Shown piece after piece: positions 41,272-48,282 of a stretch of 64,000 nucleotides of DNA (the stretch's first letter is position 1; each line of letters starts with the position of its first letter). Position numbers and translations under genes: made by a program. Origin of the DNA: Pseudomonadota bacterium (GTDB lineage Bacteria; Myxococcota_A; UBA796; GCA-2862545); contig CANNIZ010000001.1 of assembly GCA_947505245.1 (NCBI GenBank), forward strand, positions 62,001-126,000, written 5' to 3'. The notes beneath the pieces were generated by a model that was not told the DNA's origin, ran no database searches, and worked only from the letters and a program-made list of their open reading frames with translations.

Positions 41272-41808
41272 ATGCTGCCCGTCGGTACGCCTCTCCCTCG
41301 ACTGCACGCCCGGCCCGTTTCCGGCCGCACCGTGGACGCTCAGACCCTCGGCGCCGCGCACCCCCTCGCGCTCGTGTTCCTTCGACACGCCGGCAGCAGC
41401 TGCACGCGCGCGTCCCTGTCCGCGCTCGACGCCGCGTGGGACGACCTCGAGCGGCGCCAGGTCGCGATGGTCGCGGTGATCGAGGGGACCTCGCGCGCAG
41501 CGTACGACGTGGTGCCGCGGCTGAAGGTGCGGTTCCCGGTCGTCCACGATGCCGACGGGCAGTTCTACGACGCGTTCGACGTCGGGCGGGACGCCGGGCT
41601 CGTGCGCACGCTGGCGGATCCCCGCTCCGTCGGGCGGTGGCTGGCGACGGTGGCGCGCGCCGGACACGGAGCCCTGGGCGGGCCGATCGATCGGCGGTGC
41701 GCGGCGTACGTCGCGCACGGCGGCGTGATCACCTGGGCCTGGCAGGGGCGCACGGTCGTCGAGGGGCTCCCGATCGAGGCGCTGGTCGGGGCTACTGCGC
41801 GCCCGTAA
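41272..41808 (+). CDS. Peroxiredoxin/redoxin-like protein
   Basis: The 178-residue product starts at ATG 41272 (MLPVGTPLPRLHARPVSGRTV). It shows the AhpC/TSA-like thioredoxin fold (HPLALVFLRHAGSSCTRASLSALDAAWDDLERRQVAMVAVIEGT, FPVVHDADGQFYDAFDVG). The Cys in HAGSSCTRA occupies the usual redox region, but the classical PxxxTxxC peroxidatic motif is not exact, so activity is uncertain. A second Cys is in DRRCAAYV. It has no signal peptide. It is divergent from the kinase gene (27 bp between starts) and overlaps the convergent lipoprotein gene by 17 bp. Confidence 0.65.
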   Translation: MLPVGTPLPRLHARPVSGRTVDAQTLGAAHPLALVFLRHAGSSCTRASLSALDAAWDDLERRQVAMVAVIEGTSRAAYDVVPRLKVRFPVVHDADGQFYDAFDVGRDAGLVRTLADPRSVGRWLATVARAGHGALGGPIDRRCAAYVAHGGVITWAWQGRTVVEGLPIEALVGATARP

Positions 41809-42550
41809 CGACGAGCTTCACCTTCTGGTGCCACTCCGAAGGAGCGCCGTCGAGCGCCATGTCCCACGCCCAGACGCGCGTGTCGCCCGGCGCCATCGGA
41901 CGGGTCTGGTCTTCCGTCGCCGGCATCGCCCACGTGGGCGACACGAGCGCGTAGTCCTTGGTCTGCAGGACGGAGCCGTCATCCGCGAGGAGCGCCAGCT
42001 GGACGCCCACGTAGGTGAACGTCTTGTCGCCGCCGTTGGTGATGGGCGCGCGCACGCCCCAGCCGTTGAGCGGCCCCTTGGGGTCTTCGGCGAGGTTGAC
42101 CTGCAACACGGAGGCCTCACCGATGCTCAATTTGCCGTACTCGGCGACGAAGATGCCGCCGTTGGCGCGGGTGAGGTGCTTCGCGGTTCCGGCCGGCCAC
42201 TCCGCGACGAACTTCTTCCAGCCGTCGAGCGTGTTCTCGGCGTCAGCGGCTGCGAACGCGAGGTCTTCCTTCAGGACCTTCCCCTCCTTCGCGTGTTTGC
42301 CCTCCGGGAACTTGCCGAAGTAAAGGTCCCACGTAGCGATCGTCGCTTCGGCCTTGGCCTTTTCGAAGTACAGCTCCTCGAGACGAACGTCGATCTGCGG
42401 CTTGTAGAACGTCTCGGGGTCGGCCGCGAGGAAGCCCTCGTAGGCTTCGATGGTGTCCGCGGCCTGGACCTGGGTGAAATCCGGCCCCGCGCTACACGCG
42501 ACGAGCAGCGCCAGCGCGGCGGGCACAAAAAACAGCGACGAAACACGCAT
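41792..42550 (-). CDS. Lipoprotein of unknown function with TPR-like helices
   Basis: The start is ATG 42550 (MRVSSLFFVPAALALLVACSAGP), giving a standard lipobox LVAC. The first half is helical and TPR-like (TIEAYEGFLAADPETFYKPQIDVRLEELYFEKAKAEATIATWDLYFGKFPEG). The second half is a beta domain (GWGVRAPITNGGDKTFTYVGVQLALLADDGSVLQTKDYAL, RVWAWDMALD), similar in outline to FxLYD-type domains. The 252-residue protein is anchored in the envelope. It is divergent from a TonB receptor gene (38 bp between starts). Confidence 0.65.
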   Translation of the reverse strand: MRVSSLFFVPAALALLVACSAGPDFTQVQAADTIEAYEGFLAADPETFYKPQIDVRLEELYFEKAKAEATIATWDLYFGKFPEGKHAKEGKVLKEDLAFAAADAENTLDGWKKFVAEWPAGTAKHLTRANGGIFVAEYGKLSIGEASVLQVNLAEDPKGPLNGWGVRAPITNGGDKTFTYVGVQLALLADDGSVLQTKDYALVSPTWAMPATEDQTRPMAPGDTRVWAWDMALDGAPSEWHQKVKLVVTGAQ

Positions 42551-42588
42551 GAGAGCCTCCGGTTCCGTCCACCGGGTAACATGCGGCG

Positions 42589-44700
42589 ATGTTCGGTGTG
42601 TTCGCGTCCGCCCAAGCGCAGGAGCCCGCTCCCGCGGGCCCTGTCCTCGTCGAGCCCGTGCTCGTCGGCTGCGCCGTGCCACCGCTGGTTGGACCGGGCC
42701 GCGCCGAAGTGCTGCTGTCACTGGACGTTGCAGGCGCGGTGACCGCGGTCGCAGCGCGCTCGGAGCCGTCCGCGTACCTGGACGCGCTCGTCGCGGCCGC
42801 CTCGACCTGCAGGTTCTCCCCCGCGACGGAAGACGGCGTACCGGTGCCGGTCGACGTGCCGCTCACGTGGGAGTGGGCTGCACCTCCGCCACCTCCCAAG
42901 CAGGTCCCAGGGCCCCCCGACGAGGCCGTCGGGACCTACGTGACGCCCCCCGAGCCGGGCACGCGGTACCTCGTCGGAGAGGCCGTGTTTCGCGCGATGC
43001 CGGGGACCATGGGCGACCCGGTGCGCGCCCTGCACGTGCTGCCCGGCGTCGCCCGGACGCCGCTCGAAGCTGGCTGGTTGCTCGTGCGCGGCGGAGATCC
43101 CGCCGACACGGCCGCGTTCGTCGACGGCGTGCGCGTGCCCCTGCTGTTCCACATGGGCGGCCTCACGTCGGTGCTCGACCCCGACCTCGTCGGCAGCGTC
43201 GCGCTGCTGCCCGGCGCGTTCCCGGCCGCCTACGGGGGCGCCACCGCGGCCGTCGTCGATCTCCAATCGCGCCGGGTAGACGGCGTACCGCGGGCCGTCG
43301 GGGGGCTGAACCTCGCGTGGGCCCACGCGTACGCCGAGGCGCCCCTCGCTGGTGGGGGCTTCGCACTCGCGGTGCGGCGATCGTGGCTCGACGCGGTGCT
43401 GGCGCTCGTGGTCGGCCAGGACGGCGCCAAGGCGGCTCCCCGCTTCTGGGACGGCTCCGCGCGCTGGGACCGCGACCACGTCGGCGTGATGGGCCTCGCC
43501 GTGTCCGACTCGATCGACGTCGCCGAGGCGGGCGGCACGAACGCGACCACGATCACGCAGCGGTTCGCGCAGGTGCAGGGGCGCGTCGAAGCCGACGTCG
43601 CTGGCGGAACGTTTGCGGTGCGCCCGTGGGTGGGCACCGAGGCGCGCACGATCGACGCGACCGGGCGCCAGGAGACCGAGCAGATGCGGTTCCCCGGCGC
43701 GCGCGTCGAGTGGTCGAACGACGCCGTCCGCTTCGGCCTGGACGGCGAGTACCGCGCCTACACGATCGATCGGGACGGCACCGCGCGCAGCGGCACCCTC
43801 GCGCACGCCGACCCGTACCTGCAGGTCGCCACCGGAGACGACGTCCGGGTCGACCTTGGCGGACGCCTCGACACGCTGTTCGTCGCAGGTCAGCTTCCGC
43901 GCTTCGCGCCGTCCCCCCGCGGGGCGCTCGCGGTGCGGCTCGGCGGCGGGTTCACGACGAGCCTCGACGCCGCCGTGCTGCACCACGCCCCGCCGGAGTT
44001 GTTGCTGATCGGGCACCCGGAGGGCCCGTACCTGCCGCTCGAGGAGGCGAAGCACGTCGGCGCTGCACTGCGGTACAAGTCCGACGACGTGAGCGGCGTG
44101 TTCGAGGTGTGGCAGCGCGACACGCACGACCTCACCGGGTGGGAGCGCGACGGCTCGCTCGGCGACCTGCTCGCGCGCGCGCGCGGCGGCGACCTCGACG
44201 TCACCTACGAACACGACGCCACGACGCTGCGGCTCGGCGTGACGCTGATGCGCTCGCTGCGCCGCGAAGAGACCGGCGACGCGTGGGAGCCGAGCCGCTA
44301 CGAGCAGCCCGTGTTCGTGCAGGTTCTCGGTGCGCGCGCTGTCGGCGACTGGCTGTTCTCCGCGCGGTTCCGCGCCGCGAGCGGGTTCCCGATCGACGCG
44401 CTCACCGACCCGACCGCGTTCGACATCCTCACCCAGTCCGACGTCGACCTCACGCCCTACCTCGGGGGCAAGGCGCCTCCGTTCCTATCGGGCGACCTGC
44501 GCGCCGCGCGCACGTGGACGCTGCGCAACGCTGAGGTCGAGGCGTTCCTCGACGTGCAGAACGTGAACGACCGCCGCGTCCCCGAGCCCGCGATCAACGG
44601 CATCGACGAGCGAAACTCGGTGTACGCGCTCGGGTTGCCGATCCTGCCGATCTTCGGCGTGGAGACGCGCTGGGAGAAGAAGCGGCCCGCCGCACCGTGA
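42589..44700 (+). CDS. TonB-dependent receptor with N-terminal TonB-C-like domain
   Basis: The 703-residue product begins with a short signal-like segment. It then has a domain resembling the TonB C-terminal fold (GCAVPPLVGPGRAEVLLSLDVAGAVTAVAARSEPSAYLDALVAAASTCRFSPA) and a Pro-rich linker. A receptor plug follows (MPGTMGDPVRALHVLPGVARTPLEAGWLLVRGGDPADTAAFVDGVRVPLLFHMGGLTSVLDPDLVGSVALLPGAFPAAYGG), then an outer-membrane barrel. The C-terminal strand is weak (FGVETRWEKKRPAAP). Carrying a TonB-like domain in place of a plain TonB box is unusual but occurs in Myxococcota. No siderophore synthesis genes are nearby. The ATG 42589 has no strong ribosome site. Confidence 0.78.
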   Translation: MFGVFASAQAQEPAPAGPVLVEPVLVGCAVPPLVGPGRAEVLLSLDVAGAVTAVAARSEPSAYLDALVAAASTCRFSPATEDGVPVPVDVPLTWEWAAPPPPPKQVPGPPDEAVGTYVTPPEPGTRYLVGEAVFRAMPGTMGDPVRALHVLPGVARTPLEAGWLLVRGGDPADTAAFVDGVRVPLLFHMGGLTSVLDPDLVGSVALLPGAFPAAYGGATAAVVDLQSRRVDGVPRAVGGLNLAWAHAYAEAPLAGGGFALAVRRSWLDAVLALVVGQDGAKAAPRFWDGSARWDRDHVGVMGLAVSDSIDVAEAGGTNATTITQRFAQVQGRVEADVAGGTFAVRPWVGTEARTIDATGRQETEQMRFPGARVEWSNDAVRFGLDGEYRAYTIDRDGTARSGTLAHADPYLQVATGDDVRVDLGGRLDTLFVAGQLPRFAPSPRGALAVRLGGGFTTSLDAAVLHHAPPELLLIGHPEGPYLPLEEAKHVGAALRYKSDDVSGVFEVWQRDTHDLTGWERDGSLGDLLARARGGDLDVTYEHDATTLRLGVTLMRSLRREETGDAWEPSRYEQPVFVQVLGARAVGDWLFSARFRAASGFPIDALTDPTAFDILTQSDVDLTPYLGGKAPPFLSGDLRAARTWTLRNAEVEAFLDVQNVNDRRVPEPAINGIDERNSVYALGLPILPIFGVETRWEKKRPAAP

Positions 44701-44769
44701 CAGCCGAGTCGCGATCCGGACGCCGCTTTCGCGGCCAGATCTGCTAAGGTAGGGGTTCAAACGCCCTCG

Positions 44770-44802
44770 CCAGGGTCGGCACGCCGCTTGCGTAGACCCT
44801 GG
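44770..44802 (+). promoter_or_regulatory. 5' UTR inverted repeat before the Ig-like paralogue cluster
   Basis: CCAGGGTC (44770-44777) and GACCCTGG (44795-44802) form a perfect 8-bp stem with a 17-nt loop. It ends about 7 bp before the ribosome site (GGAGG) of the gene at 44818. It could be a leader hairpin or an operator. No riboswitch class is recognised. Confidence 0.35.
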
Positions 44803-44817
44803 CCATCGGAGGTCCTC

Positions 44818-45639
44818 ATGGTGTCCCTGTTCCTCGCCGCTGCGTTCGCTCAAGACGGTTCTGAAGCCGCGGACATGGCGTGTATGCCGCTGCAGATCTC
44901 GCAGACGATCCCCGCCAACGACGCGGTCGACGTGCCGGTGGACACCACCTTCGCGCTCGTGTTCGACGGCAACTGCGGCGGCTCGACGGCGTGGACGTTC
45001 CAGATCGTCGACCCTTCGGACGATGCGGTGCTGGCCACCACGGAATGGACGTGGGACGGCGCGGTCCCCTCGCTGGCGACGTTCGACCCCGAGGCCGACC
45101 TCCCGGCGAACACCGCCCTCGTCCTGAGCGCCACCGGCGCCGACGGCTACTACTTCGGCGACGTCTCCGTGGCGTTCACCACCGGCTCGGGCACCGTTCA
45201 GGGCCTCACCGGCGCGTTGACCGCCGAGGTCACGTCCGCCACGTGGTACCGCGAGTCCAGCCAGGCCGAGGTCGCCGTCGCCGTCACGCCCGCCACCGAC
45301 CCCGACGGGCTGTCGCTGGTTCACATCGTGGGCGGGAACACGCAGCAGTTCGTGAACGCCGCGGACGTGGCGAGCTACACCCCCTCGATCTTCTTCAGCC
45401 AGGCCGCCGAGCCCGACGAGCTTTGCGTGGACGTGAGCCAGATCGACGGCGCCGGGCGCGAGTCCGACCCGGTCACCGCCTGCGGCGCGGCCGACATCGT
45501 CGGTGGGCCGCTCGGCGGCGGCCTGGGCTGCGGGGGCAGCGGCAACCCGCCGATGGCCACCACCCAGGTCGAGCCCGCCTCCGCCGCCCTGCTGCTCGGC
45601 GGTATCGGGTTCCTGCTCCGCCGCCGAAGCCGTCGTTGA
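44818..45639 (+). CDS. Ig-like surface protein with C-terminal sorting tail (paralogue 1)
   Basis: ATG 44818 follows GGAGG. The 273-residue product has a signal peptide (MVSLFLAAAFAQ). A Big_5-like Ig domain has the hallmark IPANDAVDVPVDTTFALVFDGNCGGS, and a second beta domain follows. The tail is GGGLGCGGSGNPP, a helix (ASAALLLGGIGFLLRR) and RSRR. It is the first of three adjacent homologues that share VPVDVQPT-type, FDGxCG and ANT/ALVLSA motifs. It is likely processed and anchored at the surface. Its stop overlaps the next gene's TTG start (TTGA). Confidence 0.75.
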   Translation: MVSLFLAAAFAQDGSEAADMACMPLQISQTIPANDAVDVPVDTTFALVFDGNCGGSTAWTFQIVDPSDDAVLATTEWTWDGAVPSLATFDPEADLPANTALVLSATGADGYYFGDVSVAFTTGSGTVQGLTGALTAEVTSATWYRESSQAEVAVAVTPATDPDGLSLVHIVGGNTQQFVNAADVASYTPSIFFSQAAEPDELCVDVSQIDGAGRESDPVTACGAADIVGGPLGGGLGCGGSGNPPMATTQVEPASAALLLGGIGFLLRRRSRR

Positions 45640-46424
45640 TCGCGCTCGTCGCGGCCGCAGCGCTCGCACAGGACACCGGCGCCGGTGACCGCGCGTGGGC
45701 GCCGGACACGGGCGGCGGCTGCTCGCCGGTGGTGGTCACCGAGTCGCTGCCGGCCGCAGGCGCCACCAACGTGCCCGTGGACGTCCAGCCGACGCTGGTG
45801 TTCGACGGCCAGTGCGGCTCGTTCTCGTACGTGATCGACGTCACCAACCCGCTCACCAGCGAGGTCCTCGCGACCGCGGACTGGACCGCGACCACGCTGC
45901 CCGCGATCGCTACGCTCGTCCCATCGGCTCCGCTCCCGTTCGACACGGACCTGATCCTGTCGGCCAATTCAACGGACGGCTCCACCTACGCCATCGCGAC
46001 CGTGCCGTTCCACACCGCCGCTGCCGTGATCCCGCCGCTCGATGGCGTGCTCGTCGTCGACGTGATCGACGCGTCGTACGTCGAAGGGGAAGTCGCGGAC
46101 CAGCTCACCGCCACGGTCCGCGTCACCCCGATCACCGACCCCGCCGACCTCTCGCTCGTGCAGATCACCGGCGCGGACGGCACGATCTGGAGGTCCCCCG
46201 CGGAGCTCGCCGATCCCCTGACGTTCACGTGGCTGGGAACCGCGACGGAGCAGGTGTGCTTCGAGGCCGTCCAGCTCGACGGCCGGGGCGGCGAGATCGG
46301 ACCCGCGCGCGACTGCGCCACGCTCGAGCTCACCGAGCCCGCGGGGTGCGGTTGCGACGGCACCCGGGCGCCGATCGGCCTCGGCGCCGTCGCCGTGTTG
46401 TTCCTCGCTCGCCGTCGTCGTTAG
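45636..46424 (+). CDS. Ig-like surface protein with MYXO-CTERM tail (paralogue 2)
   Basis: TTG 45636 overlaps the stop of paralogue 1 and gives a signal peptide (LIALVAAAALAQ); no other start precedes the conserved region. The 262-residue product has the Ig-like segment AAGATNVPVDVQPTLVFDGQCGSF, a second domain (DGVLVVDVIDASYVEGEVADQLTATVRVTPITDP) and a Cys-containing block (EQVCFEAVQLDGRGGEIGPARDC). The exact MYXO-CTERM is GCGCDGTRAPIGLGAVAVLFLARRRR. It is closely similar to paralogue 3 (shared VCFEAVQ.DGRGG.IGPARDC), so they arose by duplication. Confidence 0.75.
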   Translation: MIALVAAAALAQDTGAGDRAWAPDTGGGCSPVVVTESLPAAGATNVPVDVQPTLVFDGQCGSFSYVIDVTNPLTSEVLATADWTATTLPAIATLVPSAPLPFDTDLILSANSTDGSTYAIATVPFHTAAAVIPPLDGVLVVDVIDASYVEGEVADQLTATVRVTPITDPADLSLVQITGADGTIWRSPAELADPLTFTWLGTATEQVCFEAVQLDGRGGEIGPARDCATLELTEPAGCGCDGTRAPIGLGAVAVLFLARRRR

Positions 46425-46432
46425 GAGTCTCC

Positions 46433-47233
46433 ATGTTGCCTCTGCTGCTCCTCCCGATGCCCCTCGCTCACGCGGTGCCCGCGATGCCACCCGACACCGG
46501 CTCTGGCGTCGCCGACACGGCGTCGGACTGCATCGGCGTGAGCGTGACCGACACAGCACCCGACGCAGGTGCGGTCAACGTGCCGGTGGACGTGCGCCCG
46601 ACGATCACGTTCGACGGCGGCTGCGGCGTGATCAACCTCACGATCGCGCTCACCAACCCCGCGACGAACGAGGTGCTCGCGTCGATGCCGTACACGCTGC
46701 CCGCGACGTTGCCGGCGACCGTGACGCTCGTGCCTCCCGAACCGCTTCCGTTCGGCACCGACCTCGTGTTGTCGGCGAGCGACAACTACTACGGCCTGTA
46801 CACCTCCGTGCCGTTCACCACGGCGGAGGCGGTGATCCCGCCGCTGCACGGCACGCTCGCGGTGGAGGTGATCGACGCCTCGTTCGTGCAGGGCCTCGTG
46901 TCCGACGAGCTGTCCGCCACGGTCCGCGTCACCGCGATCGACGACCCGTCCGGGCTCTCCCACGTGGAGCTGTCCGGCCCGAACGGCGACGGCACCTACG
47001 ATCCCACCGCGCTCGGCGAGCCGCTCGTCCTGCAGTGGACCGGTACCGCGCCGGCCGAGGTGTGCTTCGAGGCCGTGCAGGTGGACGGTCGCGGTGGGCA
47101 GATCGGCCCGGCCCGGGACTGCCTGGCGCTCGACCTCCCCGAAGACGTCGGCTGCGGTTGCGACGGCACCGGCGCCCCGATCGGCCTGGGCGCCGTCGGG
47201 CTGCTGCTGCTCGCCCGCCGCCGTCGGGGCTGA
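46433..47233 (+). CDS. Ig-like surface protein with MYXO-CTERM tail (paralogue 3)
   Basis: ATG 46433 follows AGGAG, 8 bp after paralogue 2. The 266-residue product has a signal peptide (MLPLLLLPMPLAHA), an Ig-like domain (DAGAVNVPVDVRPTITFDGGCGVI), a second domain (HGTLAVEVIDASFVQGLVSDELSATVRVTAIDDP) and EVCFEAVQVDGRGGQIGPARDC. The tail is GCGCDGTGAPIGLGAVGLLLLARRRRG. The three genes form one operon. The matched Cys pairs suggest conserved disulfides. The function is unknown; a surface adhesin or structural layer is possible. Confidence 0.78.
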   Translation: MLPLLLLPMPLAHAVPAMPPDTGSGVADTASDCIGVSVTDTAPDAGAVNVPVDVRPTITFDGGCGVINLTIALTNPATNEVLASMPYTLPATLPATVTLVPPEPLPFGTDLVLSASDNYYGLYTSVPFTTAEAVIPPLHGTLAVEVIDASFVQGLVSDELSATVRVTAIDDPSGLSHVELSGPNGDGTYDPTALGEPLVLQWTGTAPAEVCFEAVQVDGRGGQIGPARDCLALDLPEDVGCGCDGTGAPIGLGAVGLLLLARRRRG

Positions 47234-47326
47234 ATACGTCCGGAGTTTTCGGCCTGCGCTGGCCGGAACTCGCGCTTGCGGCGCCGTTCGACTTGAAGTC
47301 CGCGGGACATGATCCGATGCCAGGGC

Positions 47327-47551
47327 ATGTCTACCAACTACCAGACCAGCGGCATCTCCAACGCGGCCTCCTCGATGTCCGACTTCGCCAGTGCGGTCGC
47401 CCGCGCCAGCCAGCCGAACCGGCCCGCCGGGAGCCTGAACCTCGAAAGCACGGTTGTTGGACTGGTTTCGGCCCACGCCGCGTTCGACCTCAGCGTCGGC
47501 GCCACCCGCCGGAGCGACGAAGCGCTCGCAGCGCTGATCCGGATGCTCTGA
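47327..47551 (+). CDS. Small protein resembling a minimal flagellar rod/hook-type protein
   Basis: ATG 47327 gives 74 residues (MSTNYQTSGISNAASSMSDF...); ATG 47309 adds six. The N-terminus is Ser/Asn-rich. The C-terminus LNLESTVVGLVSAHAAFDLSVGATRRSDEALAALIRML has the pattern of the C-terminal helix of axial flagellar proteins (V.L..AQ.AFE.N...I...DEML..L). The long central region of FlgB/FlgC/FlgE is absent. No other flagellar gene is in the window. It may be a remnant, or a short stand-alone family. The assignment is inference from pattern. Confidence 0.45.
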   Translation: MSTNYQTSGISNAASSMSDFASAVARASQPNRPAGSLNLESTVVGLVSAHAAFDLSVGATRRSDEALAALIRML

Positions 47552-47613
47552 ACGGCCGGGTGGTAGAGTCGCGCAGGCGCCTCCATTCCACGCCCCGTTC
47601 GCGAGGGTCGCAC

Positions 47614-48210
47614 GTGATCCGAACCCGCCAGGTGCTGTGTTCTGCCCCCGCCATCGCGCTGATCAGCTCGCTGCTCGCCTGTGCCCATCCGGTGCCGAGC
47701 ACGTCGCCACCTCCGCCTGCGAGCGACGCGCCACCTGCGAGCGGCGCCCCGGAGACCACCTTGCCGATCATCGATTTCTTCACGCTCAAGACCCGCGAGT
47801 CCTACGACATGGACGCCGCCCGCGCGTCAACGACCCCCGACACGATCACGTTCCGCGTCGCAGCGCCGACGCGTGAAGGAGACGTCGTCACCTTCGTCGG
47901 GCTCCTCGAGAACACGGCTGACACGCCGGCGACGCTCACGTACTTCGCGTCGGGGGCGCTCGGGTTCCACGCGCGCCCGGTGTACGAGGCTGCGCAAGCC
48001 AAGCCTCCACCGCCGGGGATGCCCCGGATGCCACCGCCCGTGCCGCCGCCACCGATTCTCGTCGACATCCCGGCGAACACCGCAGTCCGCCTCACGACGT
48101 CCGTGGCGTTGAACCTGTACGACTGGAACCCCGGCGTCCCCCGGGAGATCGACTGGGAGCTCGCGCTTTGGAACGAGCCCAAGCCCCACGGGCGCGTGCC
48201 CGTCCCGTAG
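47614..48210 (+). CDS. Lipoprotein of unknown function
   Basis: GTG 47614 follows GAGGG. The 198-residue product has a lipoprotein signal (APAIALISSLLACAHP) and a Pro/Ala/Ser linker. A beta-sandwich follows (ITFRVAAPTREGDVVTFVGLLENTADTPATLTYFASGALGFHARPVYEAAQ), with a Pro-rich loop (PPPPGMPRMPPPVPPPP) and NTAVRLTTSVALNLYDWNPG. The fold resembles small Ig-like envelope domains. No family is recognised. It stands alone, 72 bp upstream of the OPT transporter gene. Confidence 0.6.
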   Translation: MIRTRQVLCSAPAIALISSLLACAHPVPSTSPPPPASDAPPASGAPETTLPIIDFFTLKTRESYDMDAARASTTPDTITFRVAAPTREGDVVTFVGLLENTADTPATLTYFASGALGFHARPVYEAAQAKPPPPGMPRMPPPVPPPPILVDIPANTAVRLTTSVALNLYDWNPGVPREIDWELALWNEPKPHGRVPVP

Positions 48211-48282
48211 ACCGCGCGGTTCGCGGAGGGCATCGTCCCGTCCGTCTGGATGGGATAACCGGCGGTTCGAACCGGAGTCGCC

